The notes: generated from the sequence alone by a model not told the origin. A stretch of 64,000 nucleotides of DNA from CAYYYG01 sp964591375 (GCA_964591375.1 CAZQAU010000003.1:1-64000), one strand, 5' to 3'. Positions 21,671-31,116 are shown, numbered from the stretch's first letter. Translations and numbers: made by a program.

Positions 21671-22033
21671 ATGGAAACCCAACAAGACATTGATTTGACC
21701 ACTCCTGGAATTGTATTACTAAAACAAAACCCTACTGTCCGGCATTTCAAAAGTGCATTCAAAGAAGACAATAAAGGCAACAGTTTTGAAAGCGACGAAG
21801 GCATTATGTTTTTAGCTGTTGGATTGTGCAAAGACAATGAATATGGAGATGTGTTTGATAAACATAAACAAATGGTTTATATGTACCCGGGAACGTTTGA
21901 TAGTTCACATGTTTACCAAAAAACAATACTTGTAAAATACAACAATCAATATCACATGATGAAAGTAGATGGATTTCTTCATGCAAGGAAGAATGTTAAT
22001 GTGTTTATTATAACTGGAAATTTTATTTCGTGA
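21671..22033 (+). CDS. unknown 120-aa protein
   Basis: 120 aa from the ATG at 21671. The composition is that of a small soluble beta-rich protein (IMFLAVGLCK, MVYMYPGTF, KTILVKYNN, VNVFIITGNF). It has no signal peptide or membrane segment. AATAAA in the 33-nt gap to the previous gene may act as that gene's poly(A) signal. It is convergent with the following minus-strand gene (42-nt gap). No family was recognised. Confidence 0.65.
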   Translation: METQQDIDLTTPGIVLLKQNPTVRHFKSAFKEDNKGNSFESDEGIMFLAVGLCKDNEYGDVFDKHKQMVYMYPGTFDSSHVYQKTILVKYNNQYHMMKVDGFLHARKNVNVFIITGNFIS

Positions 22034-22075
22034 AAAGATAAAAAAATACAATCCTAAAAACTCCAACCCAAACAT

Positions 22076-22900
22076 CTATTTTCGCAGTGCTTTTTTATGC
22101 ATTATAAATACTTGAGGCGTTTCATTCCAAGTTATGCTCTTGACTGCATATGGAAAATCATTTGAGGTTTTGAGCTTCTCCGATTTTAGTTTTTCATCCA
22201 GTAGTATTTTTGCCACATCATTGTTATGTGCTACAACAAATGCAAATTTGAACATGGGCGGTGTATTCAATCCGCCATGGTATTCACTGCAAAATACTTG
22301 ATTGATATTGCCATTCAATTTTTGTTTTGTTTCTAAATAGTTTTTCGAAACAATTTCGTCCGAGATTTTCGTTATTTCTTCTTCTATGTTTACTAACACC
22401 GCAAAACAGCCACTGTCTCTAGGTATTTCGTAAAAATCATAAGGTTTTTGTGCAGATGTAAGGCATCCCAAATATGCCAATTCTTTATCCAAGGAATCCT
22501 TGGCATCTTTGACCGAGTATGCAGAAACAATAGCTACTTTGTTATAGTAGGACGATCCTCCATTATCATGTTTGTTTGAAATAAAAATTTTCAATACTGG
22601 TTTTTCGTTGATTTGTTTTTGGAATGGTTCTACGACTGGAGTCGTAATATCATTGGTAGAATCAGGTTTTTCAATGATAATAATGGGTTTGGACCTTTCC
22701 TTATGTCCATTTTCTTTTCGTTCTATTGGCAATGGGGTTTCATTCTTCTTGTGCTTTTTCTTATGATCCGCTTTTTCAGGTTCAGGCTCTTTTTCTACAA
22801 TTTCTTTTTTAGGTGGTTCTTCCTCTCGATGCTTTCTTTTCACATTCTTGTGCTTCTTTGGTTGTGTTATTGCTTCCTCTTTATCAGGGTCTCCTGCCAT
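22076..22900 (-). CDS. unknown protein with Lys-rich N-terminus
   Basis: 274 aa. The first ~90 residues are low-complexity Lys/Glu/Pro (KKHKNVKRKHREEEPPKKE, DHKKKHKKNE), nuclear-signal-like and probably disordered. The remaining ~180 residues alternate beta and helical segments (VLKIFISNKH, KVAIVSAYSV, MFKFAFVVAHNN, PQVFIMHKKALRK) and look like two related alpha/beta halves, possibly an internal duplication. The gene lies antisense, just upstream of the first visible TerL exon, so it may sit inside a TerL intron. No family was recognised. Confidence 0.7.
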   Translation of the reverse strand: MAGDPDKEEAITQPKKHKNVKRKHREEEPPKKEIVEKEPEPEKADHKKKHKKNETPLPIERKENGHKERSKPIIIIEKPDSTNDITTPVVEPFQKQINEKPVLKIFISNKHDNGGSSYYNKVAIVSAYSVKDAKDSLDKELAYLGCLTSAQKPYDFYEIPRDSGCFAVLVNIEEEITKISDEIVSKNYLETKQKLNGNINQVFCSEYHGGLNTPPMFKFAFVVAHNNDVAKILLDEKLKSEKLKTSNDFPYAVKSITWNETPQVFIMHKKALRK

Positions 22901-23170
22901 TTATATACCAATATATCTTAAGTAAAAACCTGTTGCTTTGAACATTCATTTTAGTTATAGCGCAATAACTTTAATATCGAATTAAAAAGTTACCAAGAAA
23001 AAAACATACCCTTTTTTTATTGAAAGTCAAAACCAGCATTTTAATTTGATATTGGTTTGCTCAATAATAAAAACTATCTCTTCAATCCCCTTTTTGTGTG
23101 TTGTGTTTTTGTAATGATATTTACAATCAAAACTAACAATCCTTGCTTTTTATATACTGCACACTTTAAG

Positions 23171-23530
23171 AGGAATAGGTCCAGATGTCATGTGGGTAGA
23201 CGAAGGAGGATTCATGAACGAAGATTTGTTCTTGAATGTGATCGTGCCTATTTTAGAAATGCTTCGATGTGTTCTCATTATCACATCCACATTAGTAGAT
23301 ATGTGGAATTATTTAACAGAACTAATTAATTTGAAAGATCCTGCCACAGGAAAATTTGTGTTTAATACATATCAACTTACATTGATATGTGACCGTTGTA
23401 TGAAATCTGACAATCCTGAAGATTGTAGGCATAAGTTATATGAAATACCTCCACACAAAGCCTCTCATAAGCTTGATTTAGTCAAGCTTATGTATGGAAA
23501 GAACATTCAATTGTTGCAAAGAGAATCTAT
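23171..23530 (+). CDS. terminase large subunit (TerL), exon with Walker B
   Basis: The exon encodes RGIGPDVMWVDEGGFMNEDLF, in which VDE is the Walker B site of the packaging ATPase and matches the herpesvirus UL15-type FVDEANFI. It is followed by the IITST coupling motif and CDRC. TerL is the genome-packaging motor that also cuts concatemers at the portal. A splice acceptor (gcacactttaag) ends at 23170, and the frame is closed by a stop (tga at 23115) just upstream. The Walker A exon must therefore lie elsewhere; I did not find it in this window. The exon ends with AT before the donor gtaagg at 23531. The splice phases of all three exons agree. Confidence 0.8.
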
Positions 23531-23591
23531 GTAAGGTTATTTAGTATACTATTAAGTAAAATGACTTTGACAAAAATATATATTTTAAAAG
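23531..23591 (+). other. TerL mini-intron, 61 nt
   Basis: The donor GTAAGG follows ...GAATCTAT, and the acceptor TTTTAAAAG precedes GGGTGTG. Removal joins AT+G to give Met within RESMGVIGASRN and restores one continuous frame. The unspliced frame stops immediately (TAA overlapping the donor). Confidence 0.75.
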
Positions 23592-23869
23592 GGGTGTGAT
23601 AGGAGCTTCAAGAAACAATTCACTGGACCCCAGAGACATAGAAGCATTCAAAAACTCACCGTTATTTGATTGGAAAACAGAGAAAAATATTGAGCCTCCC
23701 AGACATGTTTTCATTGGTTGCGATCCAAATGCAATGGGAGGAAACGAACAATCCTATACTGCTACCGTTATGGTAGATGGTCGTGTGGTGGTAAGATACT
23801 CAAAAGAAAACATACTTTATAAAAATACAATCAAAAACATAAGCACATACTACAAAAATATCATTATGT
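23592..23869 (+). CDS. TerL exon with first nuclease aspartate
   Basis: The exon continues TerL with GVIGASRNNSLDPRDIEAF, then HVFIGCDPNAMGG. The Asp in GCDP matches the first catalytic acid of the RNase H-like TerL nuclease (YVDPA in herpes UL15). It continues to IIM. The preferred donor is gtatac at 23870, which joined to the acceptor at 25374 gives codon T+AC (Tyr) and keeps frame. An alternative donor is gtaaga at 23791. The last six bases overlap the stop end of the antisense nested gene. Confidence 0.75.
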
Positions 23870-25105
23870 GTATACGATGGCTGCTTCTCCTTTTCTCTTT
23901 TTGGCATTTCTTCGTTCGTAATCGTCCATCTCTCTATTGCGTTCGGCCGAGTTGTAAAACCCTACATACATGGGATATGTGCGAATTGTTTTAGTGAGCA
24001 AATAGATGTTCATGATAGAATGGCTGTTAGGAATAGCACATCCAGTTATATATGCATCGTATGATTGTTGCAGTCCGGGCTGTTTCTGTCCTCCATACAT
24101 AAATTCCAATGCTCTAGCTGGAAACGCAATCTTCAATCCCTTTTCTGTGGTGTTGCAATGATAATTAAATATTCCTGGAGACCATAGCAAAAACGCCATC
24201 AGCAATGCATCTTCTGCATCTTTTTTGGCAGGAGAGGGTTTAGGAATATACTTTTTGCTGTTAATACCATCAATCAACAAATACTCAAAAGCAGCTTGGA
24301 TGTCTGGTCCTTTCAGTCTCTTGTATTTGTTCGGAATCTGTTTGTTATCGGGTATCTTGGTATCGTTTGTATACGCTTGTTCGTAGAACGAAACAGCTGC
24401 ATTTTTTCGCTTGTCAGTAGAATTCCTCAACTTATTTATCAAAACATCTTTGTTGATCTGTGGACTAACCGGTTTCTCGTCCTGGGCTTTAAAATTTTTG
24501 AACAATCTAATATTATCTAACTTCTCTTTCCACTGCTCTACGGAAATTATCGAAGGCAATGCTATTTTTCTTATCATATATAATACATTCTCACCAAGAA
24601 AAGGCTCCCCCTTTGCATTGCAATTCGATACAAACTCATCTATGACAGCCTCTACAATTATCATTATGTATTTGTACCGCGTTTGCACATATTCTTGGTC
24701 GTTTTTCTCTGGGGGAAACAGCATCAGATACATCCAGTCGTTTTCACATCGCTCTTTTTCATACAAATCTACTTTGTGTCTGATTCTAGTTGCTAGATCA
24801 ATGGCGTCTTTGTCAGCATATTTGATGGCTTCTGTAATGTTTATTCCCAGTCTGGTCAGTTGCAGACCTGCTGGAGTCAAATTCTTTCCTGCTTGCAGTT
24901 GTTCTGATAGTTCTTGAGTTTCTATTTCTGCTTGTTTCTTTTTCTCCTCGATCTTATTGTTGATAGTGATTTGTCGTTTAGCCAACAAAATGTCAGAAGT
25001 AGCTATTTTGATTTTGACATTTTCTAAGTCACTTTTTTCAATACTATTAGCTTGATTTGATACACTGATAATTTCGCCATCCTCTTGATGTTCACTTACT
25101 TTCAT
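23864..25105 (-). CDS. unknown protein nested antisense in TerL intron
   Basis: 413 aa. The N-terminal ~130 residues are charged and probably coiled-coil (KRQITINNKIEEKKKQAEIE). The middle is helical. The C-terminal half holds GPDIQAAFEYLLIDG and AEDALLMAFLLWSPG, and the protein ends in a basic tail (YERRNAKKRKGEAA). The whole gene sits inside the last visible TerL intron, on the opposite strand. By position it is analogous to herpes UL16/UL17 (capsid and tegument packaging accessories), but I see no sequence evidence of homology. Confidence 0.75.
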   Translation of the reverse strand: MKVSEHQEDGEIISVSNQANSIEKSDLENVKIKIATSDILLAKRQITINNKIEEKKKQAEIETQELSEQLQAGKNLTPAGLQLTRLGINITEAIKYADKDAIDLATRIRHKVDLYEKERCENDWMYLMLFPPEKNDQEYVQTRYKYIMIIVEAVIDEFVSNCNAKGEPFLGENVLYMIRKIALPSIISVEQWKEKLDNIRLFKNFKAQDEKPVSPQINKDVLINKLRNSTDKRKNAAVSFYEQAYTNDTKIPDNKQIPNKYKRLKGPDIQAAFEYLLIDGINSKKYIPKPSPAKKDAEDALLMAFLLWSPGIFNYHCNTTEKGLKIAFPARALEFMYGGQKQPGLQQSYDAYITGCAIPNSHSIMNIYLLTKTIRTYPMYVGFYNSAERNREMDDYERRNAKKRKGEAAIVYT

Positions 25106-25374
25106 TTTTTCTTTAAAAAGGTCGTGGGACTTGAAAGCTCGACTGGACGTAAGACTTTTTTTGGAATGCCTAAAGTTTTTCTTTGGTTTATGCTTTTTAT
25201 ATATTAATATTATTTATTTTTTGTGCACGATTGATTAATCAAATTGCTTTTGGGAATGTTCTAAACGAAAAAAATTATTATTTTGTATATGAATGATCGA
25301 AACCTAACAAATATGGAATTTAATTATTTTTAAAAATTAATTAGAATTTACAAAACTATGCCAAAAGTTTATAG
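23870..25374 (+). other. TerL large intron (~1.5 kb) holding an antisense gene
   Basis: The intron is bounded by donor T|GTATAC and acceptor GTTTATAG|AC (exact sites inferred from frame). It contains almost all of the minus-strand 413-aa gene. In orthoherpesviruses the UL15 intron likewise contains opposite-strand genes (UL16/UL17), though at a different splice position. Confidence 0.65.
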
Positions 25375-25979
25375 ACTTTATTCTTGCCATACGAACACAT
25401 CCATGGCTAAAGAAAGCAAAGATTATATACATTGGCGAAAGGAATACCGGCCAAGTCAGTGCCTTCCATGGATCTGTCATACAACAAATTGAAAGGGCCG
25501 ATTCTTTGAAGGACAACTGCAAGCCTGATGCTGGAGTGTGGACGGATAAAGGAAGGAAAATCCAGTATCTCAAAAACGCAAACGATGTTCTTAGTCGAAG
25601 AGGACTACGCAAATTAAAAGACTTGATTGTGATTCCAGACGCCAATGAAAAAGAAGAAAGTCGGCGCATTGATATGATGAATTTATTAGAGCAACAGCTA
25701 TTCAATATCCAGCCTGTCAAATCAAGAAACAATTCTGAATTGGTCCCATCGTTTACTGGATGGAGTGGCAAAGTGGGCCCTGATGGAAAGATAGACCCTA
25801 AGAAGAATGACGATCTTGCCTTTGCCTTTTTCATGACCATGTATTGGATGGTAGCATTTATAAGAGGAGACGTAGACGTTTCTACAATGTCTACCTTTGC
25901 CAAGAAATCCCGTACTGAATATTTGAACTACCAAAGAGAATCTGCCGTTTACAAACTGCCTTCTGCACTTACTCGTTAA
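25375..25979 (+). CDS. TerL 3' exon, nuclease C-terminus
   Basis: The exon reads FILAIRTHPWLKKAKIIYI, then GERNTGQVSAFHG, aligning with the herpes UL15 segment ending VEGNSSQDSA (second acidic residue). It ends with KKNDDLAFAFFMTMYWM, where NDD matches the last nuclease aspartate (SDDLMVA in UL15). From the Walker B exon to this stop the spliced product is ~413 codons, about the length of the corresponding part of UL15. The exon has no proper ATG of its own (the first start-like codon is TTG at 25506), which supports splicing. Confidence 0.78.
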
Positions 25980-26026
25980 CAAAAAACAATGTACTTTTAT
26001 AATATTGTAAATTACATAATGTATAT

Positions 26027-27139
26027 TCAATTGAACTCGTTCATTTTCGGCTTTGCCTTGTATGTAAGCGAGATTTTTTTAATTTTTTGTGGATTGTACC
26101 ACGGATCTGTCTTGTCCATAGACAAAGACGGGAAAGTTTCAGCCATTCCCAATACAATTTCATCCGAAATATTGCTTGCGTTTGCACAAAAAAAATTAAT
26201 AAAATAGGTAATGGCTCTGTCCATTTTATCTTCCTCGGCTATAATATTGGCTTGGTTACTCAAAAACTTGTCCAATGAAGCATCGTATCCAATCTTTTCA
26301 ATCACAGAAGCCTTTGCAAAAGTGCTGTACTTGAGCATAATTAGGAATCCAGTCACTGGGAATTTGCATTTGGTGCAAAACAAAAATGTTTTGACTTGGA
26401 TTTCTGGGTCAGCAGTCTTCTTTGCAGTATGCACTACTATCTTCACATCTTTCGTAGCCGCCTCCCCACAAACAAAGCATTTGGTATCAGGAATTTCCTT
26501 TCCATTCACAATCTCGTCTGCAGCCAAACAATTCTCTACAAAAGTATACATATTCGTATACGGTGTGCCATTGTTCTTGAACAATGTAGTCTCGGTCATG
26601 TTGGTCAGCTTCTGATTTTTCATCTCTTGCTCTTTCATAAACATCAAATTGCAGATTCCAGTCACAATCACTTTCAGCAAATAAAAGTTGTACTGCCATG
26701 CATTAACCATAAATTCTTTCACGATAGGATTGTCGTATACATCCAAATACAACTGCTTGGCTCCCAACCCAACCATGCAAGAATATTCGATGTATGCTCT
26801 AATGCATTTTTGCTTCTCTTTAATGTTGGGGAAAAAATCCAAGATTGATTTGATTGATTCTTTCGTTGCCATCAAGTCCTGCTTAATATTTTCAGCAATT
26901 TCAGTAAAACAGGCTTCCGTCGAAGCATTGTTATATTTATTTACTGTTCGATATGTCTTCCAAAAATTTTGGATGGGTTCGTTGTTTGGTTTGATAAATT
27001 CGCTGGACAAACTATCGTTGCTGTACATATTAAATTTTTCAAAATAGATACATTTGTCAAATTGGGTAAGTGCATTGTCAAACTGTTTCTGATCACATAA
27101 AAAATCAAATTGTAGCCACTCTTTGCTAAGTTCTGACAT
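26027..27139 (-). CDS. unknown protein with Zn-ribbon
   Basis: 370 aa. The N-terminal ~200 residues are helical. At residues ~220-260 CFVCGEA and FLFCTKCKFP form a four-cysteine CxxC...CxxC zinc ribbon. The helical C-terminus ends KPKMNEFN. It is convergent with the TerL 3' exon (47-nt gap). The size is close to herpesvirus UL16 (~370 aa, Cys-containing), but that is a size and neighbourhood resemblance only. Confidence 0.72.
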   Translation of the reverse strand: MSELSKEWLQFDFLCDQKQFDNALTQFDKCIYFEKFNMYSNDSLSSEFIKPNNEPIQNFWKTYRTVNKYNNASTEACFTEIAENIKQDLMATKESIKSILDFFPNIKEKQKCIRAYIEYSCMVGLGAKQLYLDVYDNPIVKEFMVNAWQYNFYLLKVIVTGICNLMFMKEQEMKNQKLTNMTETTLFKNNGTPYTNMYTFVENCLAADEIVNGKEIPDTKCFVCGEAATKDVKIVVHTAKKTADPEIQVKTFLFCTKCKFPVTGFLIMLKYSTFAKASVIEKIGYDASLDKFLSNQANIIAEEDKMDRAITYFINFFCANASNISDEIVLGMAETFPSLSMDKTDPWYNPQKIKKISLTYKAKPKMNEFN

Positions 27140-27520
27140 ACTTTTTTTGGTTCGGATTTGTAAAAAATCAAAAGTTTTTTGAGTTTCCCGAATTCAAAAA
27201 AGTTAACCTCGTGTTTCAATTCAACAAGAAAATTGGAAATATAAAAATGGAATTTTGAATTCCAAACGGCCAAAAATCCAAACGCCCAAAAAGCCAAAAA
27301 GTTAACCTCGTGGTTGGAATTAGCAAAAAAATTGAAAATATAAAAATGGAATTTTGGGTTCAATAATTCAAAAAAAACCGCTTTTCCAAAGGACTGTTTT
27401 TTGTTTTAAATCACGATATAAAACCCAAAAGAGGGTTTTGTTTATTGAAAAAATTAATTTTACTTTTTTCGATATTTGAATAAATAAAATAATTCCAATC
27501 TGGCACTATTAATAATATTC
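27140..27520. repeat. gene-free gap with ~60-bp direct repeat
   Basis: The 380-bp gap between divergent genes contains two ~60-bp imperfect copies at about 27197-27257 and 27296-27357. Each reads agttaacctcgtg, then an A-rich stretch, then atataaaaatggaatttt. Between them are short tandem phrases (ccaaacggccaaaaat, ccaaacgcccaaaaa). It probably holds promoters for both flanking genes. TTTGAATAAAT lies about 45 nt upstream of the plus-strand start. Confidence 0.6.
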
Positions 27521-28558
27521 ATGAATGATCAGGCAAAAAGGATACTATATACCTCGACTATCCTAATTATTGCAGCGGAATTACAGACTTTTATACAGTT
27601 TTTGCCTAAAATGTATATGAATATATTTAGCATATTTGTCATCTTTTCTCTGATGACATTGTTATACGCTGATTTTGTAACTCGGCTAAAATGGCTGCAA
27701 AAATCGGCCGGGGTAATTGCTGGAATGAGTGTTTGGATAATATATGGTGCAGTGTATAGCGAAACTTCATACACAATCAACATATTATGGATTCAAATAC
27801 TTCATGATGTGTTGTTAGTACTTGTTATCATAGTCCGGTTAGTTATATCACCCCATTTCTTTTTGAAAAAAAAGAAAACCATTCAACGAGGATGTTTTTT
27901 TGTATACATTATTCTAATTACTTTGCCATTTGCCAATGCATCATTACCTCTAATGAGTCAAGTAATGACGTTTGTGAGATTGTTTAACTCTATGATTGTA
28001 TTTGTAACATGTGAAGCCTGCAAAAAATATATCAAAGACGAATTCAAGCCATGGAATGAGACTCTCTTTATATTATTTTCATACAATTTTTATGTAACTA
28101 TTTACGCAATGATAGTTGGAATTGTCATTTATATAATTATACTGTTCAAAACATGCAATATGAAGCAAATCTATCAAAATGCAATCCATCAGTTAAACCC
28201 GAAACATAGTGTGATTCATGAAGAACATGATATTTTAAATCAAGACGATATAAAAACAGAAATTGATATGGAAATAACCGAGGATTCTTACAAAATGGAA
28301 GAATATCCACCAACAGACACGCCCGAAACCACTGTATTTACTGTTAGCGACAATCTTGACAATCAGCAACAAAGAAACGAAACAATCCCATTAGAAGAAC
28401 CAATGATATATGATTCACTAAACAAAGACGACTATACTTTGGCGGATTTTAATGATTTTATGAAATCAAAAAATTATTATACAACTACGGAAAAAAAAGT
28501 TACCGAAGAAGTTGTTACCCAAGAAGACTTAGAGTTATTACAATCTTTTCTTGATTAA
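27521..28558 (+). CDS. seven-transmembrane protein with acidic tail
   Basis: 345 aa. Seven hydrophobic segments occupy roughly residues 8-28, 34-52, 62-80, 90-110, 124-144, 150-168 and 184-212. A ~130-residue cytosolic-type acidic tail follows, with tyrosine-based sorting-like motifs (YKMEEYPP, EEPMIYDSL) and ending LELLQSFLD. Multi-spanning envelope proteins with trafficking tails occur in herpesviruses (gM, 8 TM), and a GPCR-like protein is also possible. No GPCR DRY or NPxxY motif is evident. The family is unresolved. Confidence 0.75.
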   Translation: MNDQAKRILYTSTILIIAAELQTFIQFLPKMYMNIFSIFVIFSLMTLLYADFVTRLKWLQKSAGVIAGMSVWIIYGAVYSETSYTINILWIQILHDVLLVLVIIVRLVISPHFFLKKKKTIQRGCFFVYIILITLPFANASLPLMSQVMTFVRLFNSMIVFVTCEACKKYIKDEFKPWNETLFILFSYNFYVTIYAMIVGIVIYIIILFKTCNMKQIYQNAIHQLNPKHSVIHEEHDILNQDDIKTEIDMEITEDSYKMEEYPPTDTPETTVFTVSDNLDNQQQRNETIPLEEPMIYDSLNKDDYTLADFNDFMKSKNYYTTTEKKVTEEVVTQEDLELLQSFLD

Positions 28559-28660
28559 TTTCAAAATTGTTAGTGCTATTTTTTGCCATATGATTGTGTA
28601 TTTTAAATATGATATTTTTATTGGATGTGTTGTAATATTTTTGTGATCTGTGGTTAATTA

Positions 28661-28667
28661 TATAAAA
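28661..28667 (+). promoter_or_regulatory. TATA-like box before nuclease gene
   Basis: TATAAAA lies 28 nt upstream of the ATG at 28689, in an AT-rich gap. This supports 28689 as the start rather than the upstream GTG at 28650. Confidence 0.45.
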
Positions 28668-28688
28668 CAAAAGATTTGTTCTAAACTA

Positions 28689-30005
28689 ATGGATTCTAGT
28701 GAGGATCTTAACCTGAGCATAGATAATGCTAATGGTTCAGTAGCAGAAAGCGAAAGCAGTATTGAAGAAGAAGATTTGCCTTCGTCTAATGAAGAAGATG
28801 AGGAAGAGGAAGAAGAATCATTGATAAACATAGAACAACATTTGAACAGCAATAAATCCACCCAAACAAATATAGAACGAATTGGAATTGTTAAACAATT
28901 TGTTACTGATTTGCAAACCAAATTCGAGCTTATCACAGAAACCACCATGCAAAACAAGGACAATGCGTCTATATTGCTCGAAAAAGTACGAAAGAGAAAA
29001 GCATTGATGGAACATGCAAGAAATAAAAACATAAAGTATGTTTGGACCCAAAAAAACATCCTCGGCCACTTCAGGGTTAGCTATGGGAATCGCAGTAAAA
29101 TATACAAAGGAATCACCTCTGTATTAAGCGACGTTTTTTTCTCAAATGTCTATGATAAGTATAATCATGCAGAGGAAACTAAAAAAGGGCCCAAATCAAC
29201 TGCCCCTGTAAAATACGTAAATGATTCCAAAGATTCAGTAAATCGTTCAAGTTTGATAAAACATATGAAACTTAATCCTCAAGGAAAAAGCATATGTAAA
29301 TGTGGCGGCTCTGGACTAATGCATGGCAGAGTGGTTGCTGCCGAAATGGACAGAATGATAAAATGCTACACAACGACAAAATACAATAAAAATATGATCA
29401 AATTCTTTGCTGACGAATCTGTTGATGTGGACGCTCCATACCTGCCAGATTTCTGTGTGTTGCGAATCCTAGAAACTCTAGCCAACTATGGATTTGAGCC
29501 TATAGCATCGGAATTTCCTATTTATGACGAACATCTGGGCATAGCCACTTCAATAGATTTCATCTGCATCAAAAAGAACAGTTTTGACATATGCGTTTTT
29601 GAGTTAAAAACGGGCGAAGGATCAAAAGACGATTTTATATGCCCTGACCACAATGCAAAAATGAAAAGTGTATTATCTTCTTGCGACGATACCCCATTTC
29701 ACAGAGCATCAGTGCAATTGTTATTCAGTTGCATTATATTGCAACAAAAATACGATATTTGTGTGGATCGTGCGTATGTAATATACTGTTCAGGGCCAAG
29801 AAAGGAAGTGCATATGATTCCTTTGCCTATATTTTTCAGAGGAGGTGAAACAAAAACACTCTCAGGAAAGACAATTGTATATCCCCCAGAACAAGCAGAT
29901 AATCTAAGAAAATCTATGTACGAACAGCTTTGCATCGAAATGAAAAGCCGTGAGATCCATCGAACAGAAAACCGTCCTAATAAAAAACGGTTCAAAAAAG
30001 CATAG
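28689..30005 (+). CDS. PD-(D/E)XK superfamily nuclease
   Basis: 438 aa from the ATG at 28689. The N-terminus is Ser/Glu-rich and acidic (EEDEEEEEES). The C-terminal half carries a PD-(D/E)XK core: a conserved Glu in ASEFPIYDEH, motif II SIDFICI, motif III FELKTGEG (ExK), then HRASVQLLFSCII as the downstream Q-containing helix. A small Cys pair (CKCGGSG) precedes the core. It could fill the role of the herpes alkaline nuclease (UL12) in processing replicated DNA, but homology to UL12 is not shown. It ends with a basic tail (RPNKKRFKKA). Confidence 0.78.
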   Translation: MDSSEDLNLSIDNANGSVAESESSIEEEDLPSSNEEDEEEEEESLINIEQHLNSNKSTQTNIERIGIVKQFVTDLQTKFELITETTMQNKDNASILLEKVRKRKALMEHARNKNIKYVWTQKNILGHFRVSYGNRSKIYKGITSVLSDVFFSNVYDKYNHAEETKKGPKSTAPVKYVNDSKDSVNRSSLIKHMKLNPQGKSICKCGGSGLMHGRVVAAEMDRMIKCYTTTKYNKNMIKFFADESVDVDAPYLPDFCVLRILETLANYGFEPIASEFPIYDEHLGIATSIDFICIKKNSFDICVFELKTGEGSKDDFICPDHNAKMKSVLSSCDDTPFHRASVQLLFSCIILQQKYDICVDRAYVIYCSGPRKEVHMIPLPIFFRGGETKTLSGKTIVYPPEQADNLRKSMYEQLCIEMKSREIHRTENRPNKKRFKKA

Positions 30006-30101
30006 TATTTTTGTACATAAAATATTAATAAATTAATTTTGAAATAAAACAAACAAATAATCTTATCATGTTCGTAAACCCATCTTTTATAAAGTTCAAC
30101 A

Positions 30102-30812
30102 ATGGATCCGATTGAAAACGAAGAAGAGAACGACCAAGAACCGCCTGTGACAAAGGTCAAAAAAGAAAGAAAAAAGCGCAAGAGAAAAGAAAAAGTAGAA
30201 GATACAAAGCTGGTCGAAGAAGCTAAAAAGAACATGAGGAAAAAAATGAAAAATATGAAACAACGGCAAAAGCGCATAGAAGATGGATCTGCCCCTTCTT
30301 ATGCAGATCAAAACTTTACCTTGGAAGATATTGCTGCATGCATATCAACAAATCACGAAGTGGCCAAGGGGAAGAACTTTCTTTTGCAAATGCAAAAGCG
30401 CCACTTGAAAAAGAAAACAAATGATTTGAATGCGTTTTCAAACATTGTCAAACACATGTCCGACTCAAAACAACTATTAACTGCAATCAAAACGAATCCT
30501 CAGTTTACGGAACGCATAGTAAATCGTCTTGTACAGGAATTTGAAGAAATTGTAGGAGGACTATGTGTAATTCATAATGTAATTAGAGAATGCTCTGCAT
30601 TCAATAGTCAGCTTCGTGCATGGAATATTATTCTTGAGAAAAGATGCAAGGAGACGGAAGAGACTTTTCTCAAAGCACTCTATAAATATAAAAATACCGG
30701 ATTTACTAAGGCATTAGAAAAACACGACATCTTTGCTAATACAAATCCAGTCAATATATTTATTGGTCCCTCTTACAAAGACTATGTGTCAACCATAACC
30801 CCAGCCAAATAA
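30102..30812 (+). CDS. unknown basic protein
   Basis: 236 aa from the ATG at 30102. The N-terminal ~65 residues are extremely basic after a short acidic start (KKERKKRKRKEKVED, KKNMRKKMKNMKQRQ), probably a nuclear signal and nucleic-acid-binding tail. The remainder is helical (FSNIVKHMSDSKQLL, IVNRLVQEFEEIV). It lies directly upstream of the probable major capsid protein. A capsid- or DNA-associated role is possible but not shown. Confidence 0.7.
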   Translation: MDPIENEEENDQEPPVTKVKKERKKRKRKEKVEDTKLVEEAKKNMRKKMKNMKQRQKRIEDGSAPSYADQNFTLEDIAACISTNHEVAKGKNFLLQMQKRHLKKKTNDLNAFSNIVKHMSDSKQLLTAIKTNPQFTERIVNRLVQEFEEIVGGLCVIHNVIRECSAFNSQLRAWNIILEKRCKETEETFLKALYKYKNTGFTKALEKHDIFANTNPVNIFIGPSYKDYVSTITPAK

Positions 30813-31116
30813 AAATGCCTAAATATAATGTTGTATAAAAATATTATTTTTAGGGACAGTTTTTTTGAGTTTTTTCTTTTTAAAAATTGTTTATATTGTG
30901 CCTAAAAGAATAATAAAAAAGTCTTTTTACCAGGAGTGCATTTGAAAAAGTCTAGTAGACAAAAAAGTCATTGTGTTATATTTATCCAATACTTTTTTCA
31001 ATCTCGGCAATATATTTTTCACCAAAAAAATATATTCAAAAACACACATTTAAATAATTATCTACCAAAATATTTACCTGTGTTTTATAAAATAATACAA
31101 TCATCGCCATAGAATC
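30813..31116. promoter_or_regulatory. AT-rich leader of capsid gene
   Basis: A 304-bp gap with no ORF. It is very AT-rich with poly-T and poly-A runs and ends with a TATA-like box (TATAAAA at 31086-31092) 31 nt before the ATG at 31117. It presumably holds the capsid-gene promoter and the 3' end of the preceding gene. Confidence 0.5.

Noticed and set aside
26941..27363. 140-codon minus ORF over the direct repeats
   Set aside because: Out of frame with and overlapping the 370-aa gene; Phe/Asn-rich translation of AT-rich repeats.
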